A stretch of DNA of 43,018 nt. It comes from Peptococcaceae bacterium UBA3933. GTDB taxonomy: Bacteria; Bacillota; Peptococcia; Peptococcales; BICA1-8. The position numbers and the translations under genes are program-made. The notes under the pieces are model-generated. The model had not been told where the DNA came from. It saw only the letters and a program-made list of their open reading frames with translations, and searched no databases. The stretch is from the NCBI GenBank assembly GCA_002385805.1, contig DGEF01000079.1:1-43018 (forward strand), read 5' to 3'. Positions 16,720-25,129 of this stretch are shown one piece after another (position 1 is the first letter of the stretch; each line of letters opens with the position of its first letter).

Positions 16720-17141
16720 TTTACATGTGTCCCACCGGCACTCACTCATCCCTTGTTGCCGCTAATCTCCATATAGGAAAAATTGATTTAACCTCCAGTG
16801 TTTCTGATATCTTACATTTACCTTATTATGGACAAGTAAATAATAAACCAGGTTTTTTTCTTTTTATAGGAAAAGATAATCAAGAACGAGCTGTATATAC
16901 TTTAGGAGTTTATCATGAGGCTGAAATAATTAAAAGATCTGCTCTGGATTTACTGAAATTGTTTAATAAAGAAAGGGACTTTTTTTTCGTTGATGTATCA
17001 AAATTTATGCCAAAAGTTTCTGTCTGGTGTAATGCCTTCCTAAAAAAAGAAATGTACCCACGGGAAAAAATCGCTGTAACATTAAAGGAAAATTTAAAGG
17101 AAATTTATTACGAAGTAAAAAAATATAACAATTATATTTAA
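16710..17141 (+). CDS. DUF3189 family protein (copy 2)
   Basis: 143 residues, a diverged tandem copy of the preceding gene. The N-terminus IIYMCPTGTHSSLVAANLHIG lines up with IIYHCFGGSHSS in copy 1; later blocks (HLPYYGQ, FFFVDVSKFMP) also align. It is shorter, and the C-terminal half is changed. The HSS triplet is kept in both copies, so it is likely functional. The gene starts inside the end of copy 1 and closes the operon before a terminator. Confidence 0.83.
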   Translation: MAIIYMCPTGTHSSLVAANLHIGKIDLTSSVSDILHLPYYGQVNNKPGFFLFIGKDNQERAVYTLGVYHEAEIIKRSALDLLKLFNKERDFFFVDVSKFMPKVSVWCNAFLKKEMYPREKIAVTLKENLKEIYYEVKKYNNYI

Positions 17142-17176
17142 GCAGGAACCTTCGGTTCCTGCTTGCTTGATTTTTA
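17140..17176 (+). terminator. Intrinsic terminator after the DUF3189 pair
   Basis: AAGCAGGAACC (17140-17150) pairs perfectly with GGTTCCTGCTT (17154-17164) around a 3-base loop. A GCTTGATTTTT tail follows, with the T run slightly offset. Confidence 0.8.
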
Positions 17177-17182
17177 AATAGG

Positions 17183-17188
17183 TATAAT
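17183..17188 (+). promoter_or_regulatory. Possible -10 box before the DUF512 gene
   Basis: A perfect TATAAT at 17183-17188, about 40 bases before the start codon. The matching -35 would fall inside the preceding terminator (TGCTTG, 17-base spacing), which is weak. Confidence 0.4.
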
Positions 17189-17227
17189 AGATAATGGAAA
17201 TTAATTAAAAGTTACAGGAGTGGAAAA

Positions 17228-18529
17228 ATGAGTGCTATAATTTATAAGGTGAGGCCAGATTCTTTAGCTGATGAGTTGGGATTAGAACCAGGAGATAAAA
17301 TCTTAAAGATTAATGGAGAAACACCTAAAGATTTAATAGACTTCCAATTTCTTTGGTCGGATTCGGAAATAGAATTACTGGTGGAAAAAAAGAATAAAGA
17401 AAAAATGTTGTTTGAAATAGAAAAAGATATTGATGAAGGATTAGGTGTTGAATTTGAACAGGCTGTTTTTGATAGAATCATAAACTGTCATAATAAATGT
17501 TTATTTTGCTTTATTGACCAGATGGGGCCGGCTATGCGTCCCTCCCTCTATGAAAAGGATGATGACTACCGGCTTTCTTTTTTACAAGGGAACTTTATTA
17601 CTTTAACAAATTTACGTCCAGGAGATTTTGAACGAATCAAAGAATTACATTTAAGTCCCCTTTATGTTTCCGTACATACTACAAATCCTTTATTAAGAAT
17701 TGAACTTTTAAGAAATAAAAAAGCCGGTTTAATAAACTCCCAGTTAGATGAATTAATTAAGGCAGGAATTAATATTCATACCCAAATTGTTCTTTGTCCG
17801 GGGATAAATGATGGGGAGAGCTTAGATAAAACTATTGAAGATTTAGGCAAACTTTGGCCGGGAGTCAGGTCAATAGCTATTGTACCGGTAGGGGTAACTA
17901 GATTTAGAAAAGATTTAAGTAAATTCCCGGAATTTACTAAAGACTACAGTAAACATTTAATAGAAAAAGTTGCTTTTAAACAAAGTTATTTTCGGAAAAA
18001 ATTAGGTAAAACCTTGGTTTATCTAGGGGATGAAATTTATATTCGTGCGGGGATGGATTTTCCTAAAAGAGAATACTATGATGATTTTCCACAAACAGAA
18101 AATGGTGTTGGTTTGTCCCGCCTTTTCCTTGACGAATTCAAGCAATTAAAAACTACTTTACCCCCGAAAGTTAGTCCGAGAAGATATATAATATTAACCG
18201 GAGTATTAGCACAACATATTTTAAAACCGGTTGTACAAGAGCTTGAACAGGTTGAGGGGGTAGAATTGGAACTTAAGGTTGTAGAAAATAACTTTTTTGG
18301 TCCTAGGGTTACTGTTGCCGGGTTATTAACAGGAAAAGACCTGCTAACTGGTTTACAAGGCGTTGAACAAGGGGCTAAAGTTATTTTTCCTGATGTTTTA
18401 TTAAAACAGGGTGATAATATATTTTTAGATAACTTATCACCGGAGGAAATAGAAAAATCTTTAAACATAGAGTTAATTCCAGTACCGGCTACGGCGAAAG
18501 GATTGATAAATGCTGTCATTTATAACTAG
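17228..18529 (+). CDS. PDZ-radical SAM-DUF512 protein
   Basis: 433 residues. Residues 1-45 form a PDZ-like domain (VRPDSLADELGLEPGDKIL). A cysteine triad follows, C87-x3-C91-x2-C94 in NCHNKCLFCF, as needed for a radical SAM [4Fe-4S] cluster. The C-terminal part (about 290-430) is DUF512, with GVLAQHILKPVV and VTVAGLLTGKDLL. The reaction is unknown; the family is common in anaerobic Firmicutes next to der. ATG 17228 follows AGGAGTGG. It is probably soluble. der begins 45 bases downstream. Confidence 0.9.
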   Translation: MSAIIYKVRPDSLADELGLEPGDKILKINGETPKDLIDFQFLWSDSEIELLVEKKNKEKMLFEIEKDIDEGLGVEFEQAVFDRIINCHNKCLFCFIDQMGPAMRPSLYEKDDDYRLSFLQGNFITLTNLRPGDFERIKELHLSPLYVSVHTTNPLLRIELLRNKKAGLINSQLDELIKAGINIHTQIVLCPGINDGESLDKTIEDLGKLWPGVRSIAIVPVGVTRFRKDLSKFPEFTKDYSKHLIEKVAFKQSYFRKKLGKTLVYLGDEIYIRAGMDFPKREYYDDFPQTENGVGLSRLFLDEFKQLKTTLPPKVSPRRYIILTGVLAQHILKPVVQELEQVEGVELELKVVENNFFGPRVTVAGLLTGKDLLTGLQGVEQGAKVIFPDVLLKQGDNIFLDNLSPEEIEKSLNIELIPVPATAKGLINAVIYN

Positions 18530-18573
18530 ATTTTAGTTTTATGGTATTAAATAAGGGAGAAGAGGTGATAATT

Positions 18574-19887
18574 TTGAAACCGATGGTAGCTATAGTTGGA
18601 CGTCCTAACGTAGGAAAATCTACATTATTTAATAGATTAACCGGAGGCCGTACAGCCATTATCGAGGATACTCCCGGAGTAACCCGGGATAGATTGTATA
18701 AAGATGCGGAATGGCAAGGGAAAATATTCACCGTTATTGATACCGGTGGATTGGAAATTAATTCCGATGATATAATGTTAGAAAAAATTAAACAGCAGGT
18801 CCAAATTGCAATTGAGGAAGCAGATATAATTTTATTTGTTGTAGATGGAAAAACAGGTATTACTCTTGATGATCAAGAGGTAGCCAATATGCTCAGAAAA
18901 ACTAATAAAGAAGTGCTCCTTGTGGTCAATAAAATTGATAATTTTCAAGACCCTACTGTTTACATGGAGTTTTATCAATTAGGTTTAGGAGAACCTTATC
19001 CTATTTCAGCCGTTCACGGTATGAATACCGGTGACTTATTAGATAAAATTGTTGAACTATTACCGGAGGATACAGGAGAACCCTATGAACCTGATGTGAT
19101 TAAAATAGCGGTAGTTGGTAGGCCTAATGTAGGGAAATCTTCTTTAGTAAATGTCATCTTAGGTCAAGAAAGAGTAATAGTTAGCGATATTCCAGGAACT
19201 ACCCGGGATGCCATAGATACACCTTTTACCAGAGGCGATCAACAGTATGTAATCATTGATACTGCTGGTATGAGACGAAAAAGCAAAATCGCCGATCCTA
19301 CCGAAAGGTATAGTGTGTTACGTGCTTTACGGGCAATTGATCGTAGTGATGTAGTTTTAATGGTAATTAACGCCCAAGAAGGTGTTACGGAACAGGATAA
19401 GAGGATTGTGGGATATGCTCATGAACAAGGCAAAGGTTGTATCTTAGTCGTTAATAAATGGGATTTAATTGAAAAAGATGATAAGACATTACATAAATTT
19501 GAAAAGAAAATTCGTAATGAACTATTATTTTTACAGTATGCACCCATAATTTTCGTTTCTGCCTTAACGAAACAAAGAGTAAATAAAATATTAGAGATAG
19601 TTGATTTTGTTGCGGAACAACAAGCTTACCGGGTTAATACCAGTACCCTCAATCAGGTTATTAGCGAAGCTGTACAATTGAATCCTCCTCCTTCGGAAAA
19701 AGGAAAAAATTTAAAAATTCTTTACGTGACCCAAGCAGGTATAAAACCACCTAGTTTTGTTATTTTTGTCAATGAACCGGAAATAATGCATTTTTCTTAT
19801 GAAAGGTATTTAGAAAACAAAATAAGGGAAAATTTTGGTTTCGAAGGCACACCTATCCGGTTTATAATTAGAAAAAGGGATGAATGA
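18574..19887 (+). CDS. der: Ribosome-assembly GTPase Der (EngA)
   Basis: Essential GTPase with two G domains in tandem, needed for 50S subunit assembly. It is 437 residues, typical of Der. The first P-loop is GRPNVGKS (9-16) and the second GRPNVGKSS lies near residue 182. Both DTGG/DTAG switch motifs and the NKID/NKWD specificity motifs are present, and a KH-like domain follows after about 350. The start is TTG 18574, five bases after AGAGGTGAT; the longer frame from 18541 places this ribosome site within the gene. Confidence 0.97.
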   Translation: MKPMVAIVGRPNVGKSTLFNRLTGGRTAIIEDTPGVTRDRLYKDAEWQGKIFTVIDTGGLEINSDDIMLEKIKQQVQIAIEEADIILFVVDGKTGITLDDQEVANMLRKTNKEVLLVVNKIDNFQDPTVYMEFYQLGLGEPYPISAVHGMNTGDLLDKIVELLPEDTGEPYEPDVIKIAVVGRPNVGKSSLVNVILGQERVIVSDIPGTTRDAIDTPFTRGDQQYVIIDTAGMRRKSKIADPTERYSVLRALRAIDRSDVVLMVINAQEGVTEQDKRIVGYAHEQGKGCILVVNKWDLIEKDDKTLHKFEKKIRNELLFLQYAPIIFVSALTKQRVNKILEIVDFVAEQQAYRVNTSTLNQVISEAVQLNPPPSEKGKNLKILYVTQAGIKPPSFVIFVNEPEIMHFSYERYLENKIRENFGFEGTPIRFIIRKRDE

Positions 19888-19902
19888 TTTGGAGGAAAAA
19901 AG

Positions 19903-20511
19903 ATGGATTACTTAAAAGTTTTCCTGGTAGGATATGCCCTTGGTTCTATACCTTTTGGTTATATAGCAGGTAAAATTTACGGCGTTGATATCCGTAAATA
20001 CGGAAGCGGTAATATAGGGTTCACTAATGCTATGCGTGTTTTAGGTGTTTTTCCGGCTCTTTTTGTATTATTCTTCGATGCTTTGAAAGGATATTTAGCT
20101 GTTTGGTATGGTGACCTTACAGGGGGAGCAGGGTTGGCTACTTTAGGTGCTCTTAGTGCCATGGTGGGTCATAATTGGCCGATAACTTTAAAATTTAAAG
20201 GTGGACGGGGAGTTGCTACAGGACTTGGTATAATCATCTATTTATCGTGGCCCATAACTTTAGTGGCATTGCTTATTTGGGTAGTTGTAGTCAGTTTAAG
20301 CCGCTATGTTTCTTTGGGTTCGATTATTGCCGCTTTTTTTGTACCGGTAGCTATGCTGATAATAAAAAAGCCCCTTCCTTATATTGCTTTTAGTGTACTA
20401 GGTGCCAGTATTGTTATCCTTAGGCATAGGCCTAATATTAAAAGATTGTTAGAAGGCACAGAAAATAAAATAGGCAGTAAGACTATAACTCCGAAAGGAG
20501 GAAAAAAATGA
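19903..20511 (+). CDS. plsY: Acyl-phosphate glycerol-3-phosphate acyltransferase
   Basis: Membrane enzyme that transfers the acyl group of acyl-phosphate to glycerol-3-phosphate, the first step of phospholipid synthesis. It is 202 residues with five hydrophobic segments. The conserved loops are seen: GSIPFGYIAGK, the second motif KYGSGNIGFTNAMRVLG and the third block KFKGGRGVATGLG. A GGAGG-type site precedes ATG 19903. It overlaps gpsA by four bases (ATGA), so the enzyme and the maker of its substrate are coupled. Confidence 0.96.
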   Translation: MDYLKVFLVGYALGSIPFGYIAGKIYGVDIRKYGSGNIGFTNAMRVLGVFPALFVLFFDALKGYLAVWYGDLTGGAGLATLGALSAMVGHNWPITLKFKGGRGVATGLGIIIYLSWPITLVALLIWVVVVSLSRYVSLGSIIAAFFVPVAMLIIKKPLPYIAFSVLGASIVILRHRPNIKRLLEGTENKIGSKTITPKGGKK

Positions 20512-21542
20512 AGAAAATTACGGTTTTAGGGGCAGGGAGTTGGGGTACGGCTTTAGCCATTGTTTTAGCTAATAATGGGTGGCCCGTTAATTTATGGTGT
20601 CGTACTCAAGAACAAAAAGAGCAGATGATCATGAAAAGAGAAAATACTAAATATCTACCAGGTGTAGTATTACCAGGGAATATTACTATTTCTAGCAACT
20701 TGGAAGAAGTACTTACTGATCCCAGCCCATTATGTATTGTTTTTTCGGTTCCGACTAATGCTGTGAGAGAAACTTTGAATAAAGTCAAACACCTGCTTAA
20801 AAGCTCAACGATTTTAGTAAATACAGCCAAGGGGATTGAAACAAATACCTTAAAAAGGCTTAGTGAAGTATTTGAAGATGAATTGCCCGGGATTTCCGAT
20901 AGATTTTGTGTTCTTTCAGGTCCCAGTCATGCAGAAGAAGTAGCAAGAGGAGTACCTACCACTGTTGTAGCAGCTTCTAGTAAACGTAAAGTTGCGGAAA
21001 AAGTACAGGATATTTTCATTTCTCCACAATTTAGGGTATACACTAATCCGGACGTGATTGGTGTTGAAATCGGAGGAGCCTTAAAAAACGTTATTGCTCT
21101 GGCTACAGGAATTTCTGATGGTTTAGGTTATGGTGATAATTCCCGCGCTGCTTTAATAACCAGGGGAATGACGGAGATTGCACGTTTAGGAGTAAAAATG
21201 GGAGCAAGTCTTTTAACTTTTGCCGGATTGTCAGGCATAGGTGACCTGGTTGTCACCTGTACCAGTATGCATAGTAGAAACAGAAGAGCAGGTATTGCAC
21301 TAGGACAAGGTAAAGATTTAGAGACTGTTTTAAAAGAAATGGGGATGGTGGTGGAAGGAGTCAACACTACTCGTTCTATAAATAAATTGAAAGAAAAATA
21401 TGATGTGGAACTTCCCATTTCCCAGGAAGTATATAATGTGTTGTTTAAAGGTGTAAGCCCGCGGGAAGGTGTTGTAAATTTAATGACTAGGATGCGTAAA
21501 CATGAAATGGAAAATGTGGTCCTAAAGCAAGTTCAATGGTAA
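20508..21542 (+). CDS. gpsA: Glycerol-3-phosphate dehydrogenase [NAD(P)+]
   Basis: Reduces dihydroxyacetone phosphate to glycerol-3-phosphate, the acceptor used by PlsY. It is 344 residues. The Rossmann motif GAGSWGTALA is at 8-17, the catalytic lysine lies in GGALKNVIALATG, and NSRAALITRGMTE is present. ATG 20508 overlaps the plsY stop; GAAAGGAGG precedes it. A terminator follows, so der-plsY-gpsA appears to be one unit. Confidence 0.97.
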   Translation: MKKITVLGAGSWGTALAIVLANNGWPVNLWCRTQEQKEQMIMKRENTKYLPGVVLPGNITISSNLEEVLTDPSPLCIVFSVPTNAVRETLNKVKHLLKSSTILVNTAKGIETNTLKRLSEVFEDELPGISDRFCVLSGPSHAEEVARGVPTTVVAASSKRKVAEKVQDIFISPQFRVYTNPDVIGVEIGGALKNVIALATGISDGLGYGDNSRAALITRGMTEIARLGVKMGASLLTFAGLSGIGDLVVTCTSMHSRNRRAGIALGQGKDLETVLKEMGMVVEGVNTTRSINKLKEKYDVELPISQEVYNVLFKGVSPREGVVNLMTRMRKHEMENVVLKQVQW

Positions 21543-21570
21543 AAAAATGGCCGAAAGGCCTTTTTTTTCT
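21541..21570 (+). terminator. Intrinsic terminator after gpsA
   Basis: GGCC (21549-21552), a GAAA tetraloop and GGCC (21557-21560) are flanked by seven A on the left and eight T on the right, which extend the stem. It is short but has a stable GNRA loop and a perfect T tail. Confidence 0.88.
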
Positions 21571-21579
21571 TTTTATAAG

Positions 21580-21608
21580 GTAATAATCATAAGGCTAGGA
21601 CATATATA
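21580..21608 (+). promoter_or_regulatory. Possible sigma-E promoter for spoIVA
   Basis: CATATATA (21601-21608) resembles the sigma-E -10 box, with GTAATAA (21580-21586) 14 bases before it as a partial -35. spoIVA is sigma-E-controlled in Bacillus, so such a promoter is expected in this 215-base gap. The AT-rich sequence makes the match modest evidence. I see no other gene or RNA structure in the gap. Confidence 0.3.
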
Positions 21609-21757
21609 TAGTAATGTTAAAGAGTGCCAATTCTAATCAGCCAATAATAGAATTCGTCAATTCTATTTTCCTTTTTGAATTGGTATAGGGGAGGGATGTG
21701 TTAGGTTAAGGTCGATTTAATTAGCTTACTGATTAATATTTAAGGAGGGATAAGATA

Positions 21758-23236
21758 ATGGAGAATTTTGATGTATTCCAAGATATTGCCAATCGAACTG
21801 GTGGAAATATTTATATCTCCGCTGTGGGTCCGGTAAGAACTGGGAAATCAACTTTTATTAAAAGGTTTATGGATTTACTGGTTTTACCTCGCATCGAAAA
21901 TGAGTACGATAAAGAAAGAACAACAGATGCTTTGCCACAAAGTGGTGCCGGCAAAACTATCATGACAACTGAACCTAAATTTGTTCCTGATGAAGCTATT
22001 TCTATTGAAATAAGAGAGGGTATTAACGTAAATGTAAGGTTAGTAGACTGTGTAGGTTATACGGTAGAAGGAGCCTTAGGATATGAAGAGTCAGAAGGAC
22101 CTAGAATGGTTAGAACACCTTGGGCTGAAGACCCTATTCCCTTTCAAGAAGCGGCAGAATATGGCACCAGAAAAGTAATTACAGACCATTCCACCATTGG
22201 CTTGGTTATCACTACTGACGGAAGTATTACTGATATCCCACGGGAGAATTATGTGGAAGCAGAACAAAGAGTAGTCAATGAATTAAAAGAATTAAATAAG
22301 CCATTTATTGTTTTATTAAACAGTAAACACCCTGATGACCCTGATACATTAGAACTGGCTCAACAGTTGGAAGCAGAGTATGAGGTTCCGGTGATACCCA
22401 TAAATATTGCCAAAATGACTGAAGAGACCATACTGGAAATTTTGGAAGAAGTCTTATTTGAATTTCCGGTTACTGAAGTTAACATTAGTTTACCCAAGTG
22501 GATTGAAGAATTAGAATCTGAGCACTGGCTAAGGGCTCAATTTGAAGATGCGGTTCACAGCACCATCAGTGAAGTGAAAAGATTAAGAGATATTGATAAC
22601 TCCATAGAAACATTAGCTGCGTATGATTTTGTGAAAGATGTTGTCTTAACTAACATGGATATGGGTACAGGTGTTGCTCATATTGAAATGGCCGCCGACG
22701 ATAATTTATTTTTCCGTGTCTTTAAAGAAGTCAGCGGAGAAGAAGTGGAAGGATTACATGACATTCTCAGAATTACCAAGGTATTTAGCAAAGCCAAAAA
22801 AGAGTATGATAAATTAGAAAGTGCCCTCCGGGATGTTCATGAAAAAGGCTATGGTATGGTAACACCTTCCTTATCAGAAATGCAACTGGAAGAGCCTGAA
22901 TTAATTAAGAAAGGCGGCAGTTTCGGAGTAAGACTAAGAGCCAGTGCACCGACTCTTCATATTATTCGTACTGATGTTACTACTGAAATTACACCCTTAA
23001 TGGGTTCAGAAAAACAATGTGAAGATTTAGTTCGATATTTGCTGGAGAAATTTGAACAGAATCCCCAGCTTATGTGGCAGTATGACATCTTTGGGAAATC
23101 CCTTCATGAATTAGTAAGAGAAAACATGGAGGGCAAATTACAGAAGGTTCCTGAAAATGTTCAGAAAAAGCTACAAGAAACAATTAAGCGCATAACTAAC
23201 GAAGGCAGCGGAGGATTGATATGTATTATTATTTAA
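21758..23236 (+). CDS. spoIVA: Stage IV sporulation protein A (spore coat ATPase)
   Basis: Self-assembling ATPase that forms the basement layer of the spore coat around the forespore. It is 492 residues, the usual length, and resembles the Bacillus protein closely throughout. The Walker A motif is GPVRTGKS (24-31), followed by QSGAGKTIMTTEPKFVPDEA and LVDCVGYTVEGA. The C-terminus ends GSGGLICIII, like the membrane-binding tail of Bacillus SpoIVA. ATG 21758 follows AAGGAGGGAT. Single-gene unit with its own terminator. Confidence 0.98.
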   Translation: MENFDVFQDIANRTGGNIYISAVGPVRTGKSTFIKRFMDLLVLPRIENEYDKERTTDALPQSGAGKTIMTTEPKFVPDEAISIEIREGINVNVRLVDCVGYTVEGALGYEESEGPRMVRTPWAEDPIPFQEAAEYGTRKVITDHSTIGLVITTDGSITDIPRENYVEAEQRVVNELKELNKPFIVLLNSKHPDDPDTLELAQQLEAEYEVPVIPINIAKMTEETILEILEEVLFEFPVTEVNISLPKWIEELESEHWLRAQFEDAVHSTISEVKRLRDIDNSIETLAAYDFVKDVVLTNMDMGTGVAHIEMAADDNLFFRVFKEVSGEEVEGLHDILRITKVFSKAKKEYDKLESALRDVHEKGYGMVTPSLSEMQLEEPELIKKGGSFGVRLRASAPTLHIIRTDVTTEITPLMGSEKQCEDLVRYLLEKFEQNPQLMWQYDIFGKSLHELVRENMEGKLQKVPENVQKKLQETIKRITNEGSGGLICIII

Positions 23237-23258
23237 TCGGTCATTAGACCGATTTTTT
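23235..23258 (+). terminator. Intrinsic terminator after spoIVA
   Basis: AATCGGTC (23235-23242) pairs with GACCGATT (23247-23254) around ATTA, followed by TTTT. The arm begins in the stop codon. Confidence 0.88.
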
Positions 23259-23290
23259 GTGTTTTAATATAACTAAAAAATTTTTAGCTA

Positions 23291-23318
23291 TTGACAAATA
23301 GTTTGAGAGTGTTATAAT
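23291..23318 (+). promoter_or_regulatory. Sigma-A promoter for the ACT-hom-thrB-lysC operon
   Basis: Consensus TTGACA (23291-23296) and TATAAT (23313-23318) with a 16-base spacer. This is the strongest vegetative promoter in the window. Transcription should start near 23325. Confidence 0.88.
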
Positions 23319-23331
23319 GTCTACCATACAA

Positions 23332-23343
23332 GGATAACTATCC
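23332..23343 (+). promoter_or_regulatory. Candidate operator palindrome
   Basis: GGATA-AC-TATCC is a perfect inverted repeat located 7-18 bases past the expected transcription start. A repressor bound there would block the promoter, and the first gene of the operon encodes a predicted helix-turn-helix/ACT protein. Confidence 0.4.
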
Positions 23344-23371
23344 ATGCAGGAAGGACAAAGGATGAAGAAAC

Positions 23372-23821
23372 ATGTTCAGATCTGATAAAAACAAATTTTA
23401 TATTGTAAAAAAGGATATTTTACCGGATGCAATTATTAAAACAGCTAAAGTTAAAGAGTTGTTAACTCAAAAGGAAGCGGAAACAATTAATGAAGCCGTA
23501 GAAAAAGTAGGTATAAGCAGAAGTGCTTTTTATAAGTACCGGGATGGAGTTTTTCCCTTTTATGAAGCCAGTAAAGAGAAAATTGTTACTATAAATATTA
23601 CCTTAGAACATCGCTCCGGTGTTCTCTCAAAATGTCTCAATTCTATTGCTATGGTAAAAGGTAATATTTTAACTATAAATCAAGGAATACCTTTACAGGG
23701 AGTAGCTTATGTGACTATTTCCATTGAAACGGCAGAAATGGAGGGAGATATTGAGAATTTGCTGGAGGCACTTACCAATATTTCTGGTGTATTAAAAGTT
23801 GAGATAATCGGTCAAAGTTGA
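23372..23821 (+). CDS. ACT-domain putative regulator (PheB-type, UPF0735)
   Basis: 149 residues. The N-terminal part has a helix-turn-helix-like stretch AVEKVGISRSAFYKYRDGVFPF (about 40-62), and residues 70-147 form an ACT domain (VTINITLEHRSGVLSKCLN), which usually binds an amino acid. It matches the PheB/UPF0735 type found with hom or pheA genes. It probably senses threonine or another aspartate-family amino acid and controls this operon; that is inferred from position. ATG 23372 follows AAAGGA (23357-23362) at 9 bases. A 7-codon frame from ATG 23362 overlaps the start but is likely incidental. Confidence 0.85.
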   Translation: MFRSDKNKFYIVKKDILPDAIIKTAKVKELLTQKEAETINEAVEKVGISRSAFYKYRDGVFPFYEASKEKIVTINITLEHRSGVLSKCLNSIAMVKGNILTINQGIPLQGVAYVTISIETAEMEGDIENLLEALTNISGVLKVEIIGQS

Positions 23822-23832
23822 GGTGGTGGGAA

Positions 23833-25122
23833 ATGAATAAAAAAATCAAAATCGCTTTATTAGGTTTTGGTACAGTAGGAACAGGAGTATATAAATTAAT
23901 TAATAAGCAAAAAGAAAGTTTTTGTCATAAGGTGGGGGCTGAAATTGAGATTAGCAAGATACTGGTCAGAAATAAAAATAAAGAAAGACCGGAACTTTTA
24001 CATAAAGAACTTCTTACAGATGACTGGCAAGAAATAATCCAAGATGAGGAAATAGAAATTATTGTGGAAGTGATGGGTGGTATTGAACCGGCCAAAACAT
24101 ATATCCTGGAAGCTTTAAAGGCAGGGAAAAACGTAGTAACAGCCAACAAAGATCTCTTGGCAGAGTATGGCAGGGAGTTATTAGACACAGCCCATTTGAA
24201 AAACAAAGATTTGGCCTTTGAGGCCAGCGTCGGTGGGGGTATTCCCATTATTAGACCACTTAAACAATGTTTAGCCGGAAATGATATCGAAGAAGTTATG
24301 GGAATCATTAATGGAACCACTAATTATATATTAACTAAGATGACTTATGAAAATTTAAGTTTTGGGGAAGCGTTAGCTCAAGCTCAAGAATTAGGTTATG
24401 CGGAAGCTGATCCTACATCTGATATTGAAGGTTTAGATGCTGCGAGAAAATTAGCTATTTTGGCTTCTATTGCTTTTCACAGTAGGGTAACTTTTAAGGA
24501 TGTTTATGTAGAAGGTATAACCAAAATTGCCTTAGCTGATATTATTTACGCTCAAGAGCTAGGTTATGTAATAAAATTAGTTGGTTTAGCCAGACAAACT
24601 GTCTCAGGCATTGAAGCCAGAGTTCATCCGATGTTTATCCGGAAAAGTCATCCTTTGGCTGCGGTGAATGATTCTTTTAACGCGGTTTTTGTCCGGGGTG
24701 ATGCAGTAGGAGAAGCCATGTTTTTTGGTCGGGGAGCAGGTGAAATGCCTACAGCCAGTGCCGTATTAGGTGACATTATTGATGTAGCCAGAAATATAGT
24801 TAATAATTGTACGGGAAGGATTTCCTGTACCTGTTACTATAAATCACCTGTAAAAAATATAAACGAAATTACATCAAAATATTATTTGCGTTTAAAAGCA
24901 GTTGATAAACCCGGTGTATTTGCCAGTATTGCCGGAGTATTCGGTAACCATAATGTGAGCTTAGACTCCGTTATTCAAAAACACCGTAAGGAAAACATAG
25001 CGGAAATTGTTATAATTACTGATTCTGTTCAAGAAAAGGATTTTCGAGATGCTTTGCAAATTATTAAAGGTCTTTCAATAGTTGCAGAAGTTTCATCTGT
25101 AATCAGAGTAGGAAAGGATTGA
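23833..25122 (+). CDS. hom: Homoserine dehydrogenase
   Basis: Reduces aspartate semialdehyde to homoserine, the branch step to threonine and methionine. It is 429 residues with an N-terminal Rossmann motif GFGTVGTGVY, a central catalytic domain (VMGIINGTTNYILTKM, YAEADPTSDIEGLDAARKL), and a C-terminal ACT domain from about residue 350 for feedback control. ATG 23833 follows GAGGTGG. It lies 11 bases after the ACT-regulator gene. The longer frame from 23818 overlaps the preceding stop. Confidence 0.96.
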   Translation: MNKKIKIALLGFGTVGTGVYKLINKQKESFCHKVGAEIEISKILVRNKNKERPELLHKELLTDDWQEIIQDEEIEIIVEVMGGIEPAKTYILEALKAGKNVVTANKDLLAEYGRELLDTAHLKNKDLAFEASVGGGIPIIRPLKQCLAGNDIEEVMGIINGTTNYILTKMTYENLSFGEALAQAQELGYAEADPTSDIEGLDAARKLAILASIAFHSRVTFKDVYVEGITKIALADIIYAQELGYVIKLVGLARQTVSGIEARVHPMFIRKSHPLAAVNDSFNAVFVRGDAVGEAMFFGRGAGEMPTASAVLGDIIDVARNIVNNCTGRISCTCYYKSPVKNINEITSKYYLRLKAVDKPGVFASIAGVFGNHNVSLDSVIQKHRKENIAEIVIITDSVQEKDFRDALQIIKGLSIVAEVSSVIRVGKD

Positions 25123-25129
25123 CTAAAAA

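Noticed and set aside
17140..17176. GCAGGAA in the DUF3189 terminator as a sigma-H -35 box
   Set aside because: It is part of the hairpin arm and there is no GAAT block at the required distance.
18076..18519. Long minus-strand open frame opposite the DUF512 gene
   Set aside because: It is a shadow of a real gene: serine- and proline-rich, without a ribosome site, antisense to a well-conserved protein.
23925..24320. 131-codon minus-strand frame opposite hom
   Set aside because: Antisense shadow of the homoserine dehydrogenase sequence with no recognisable domain.
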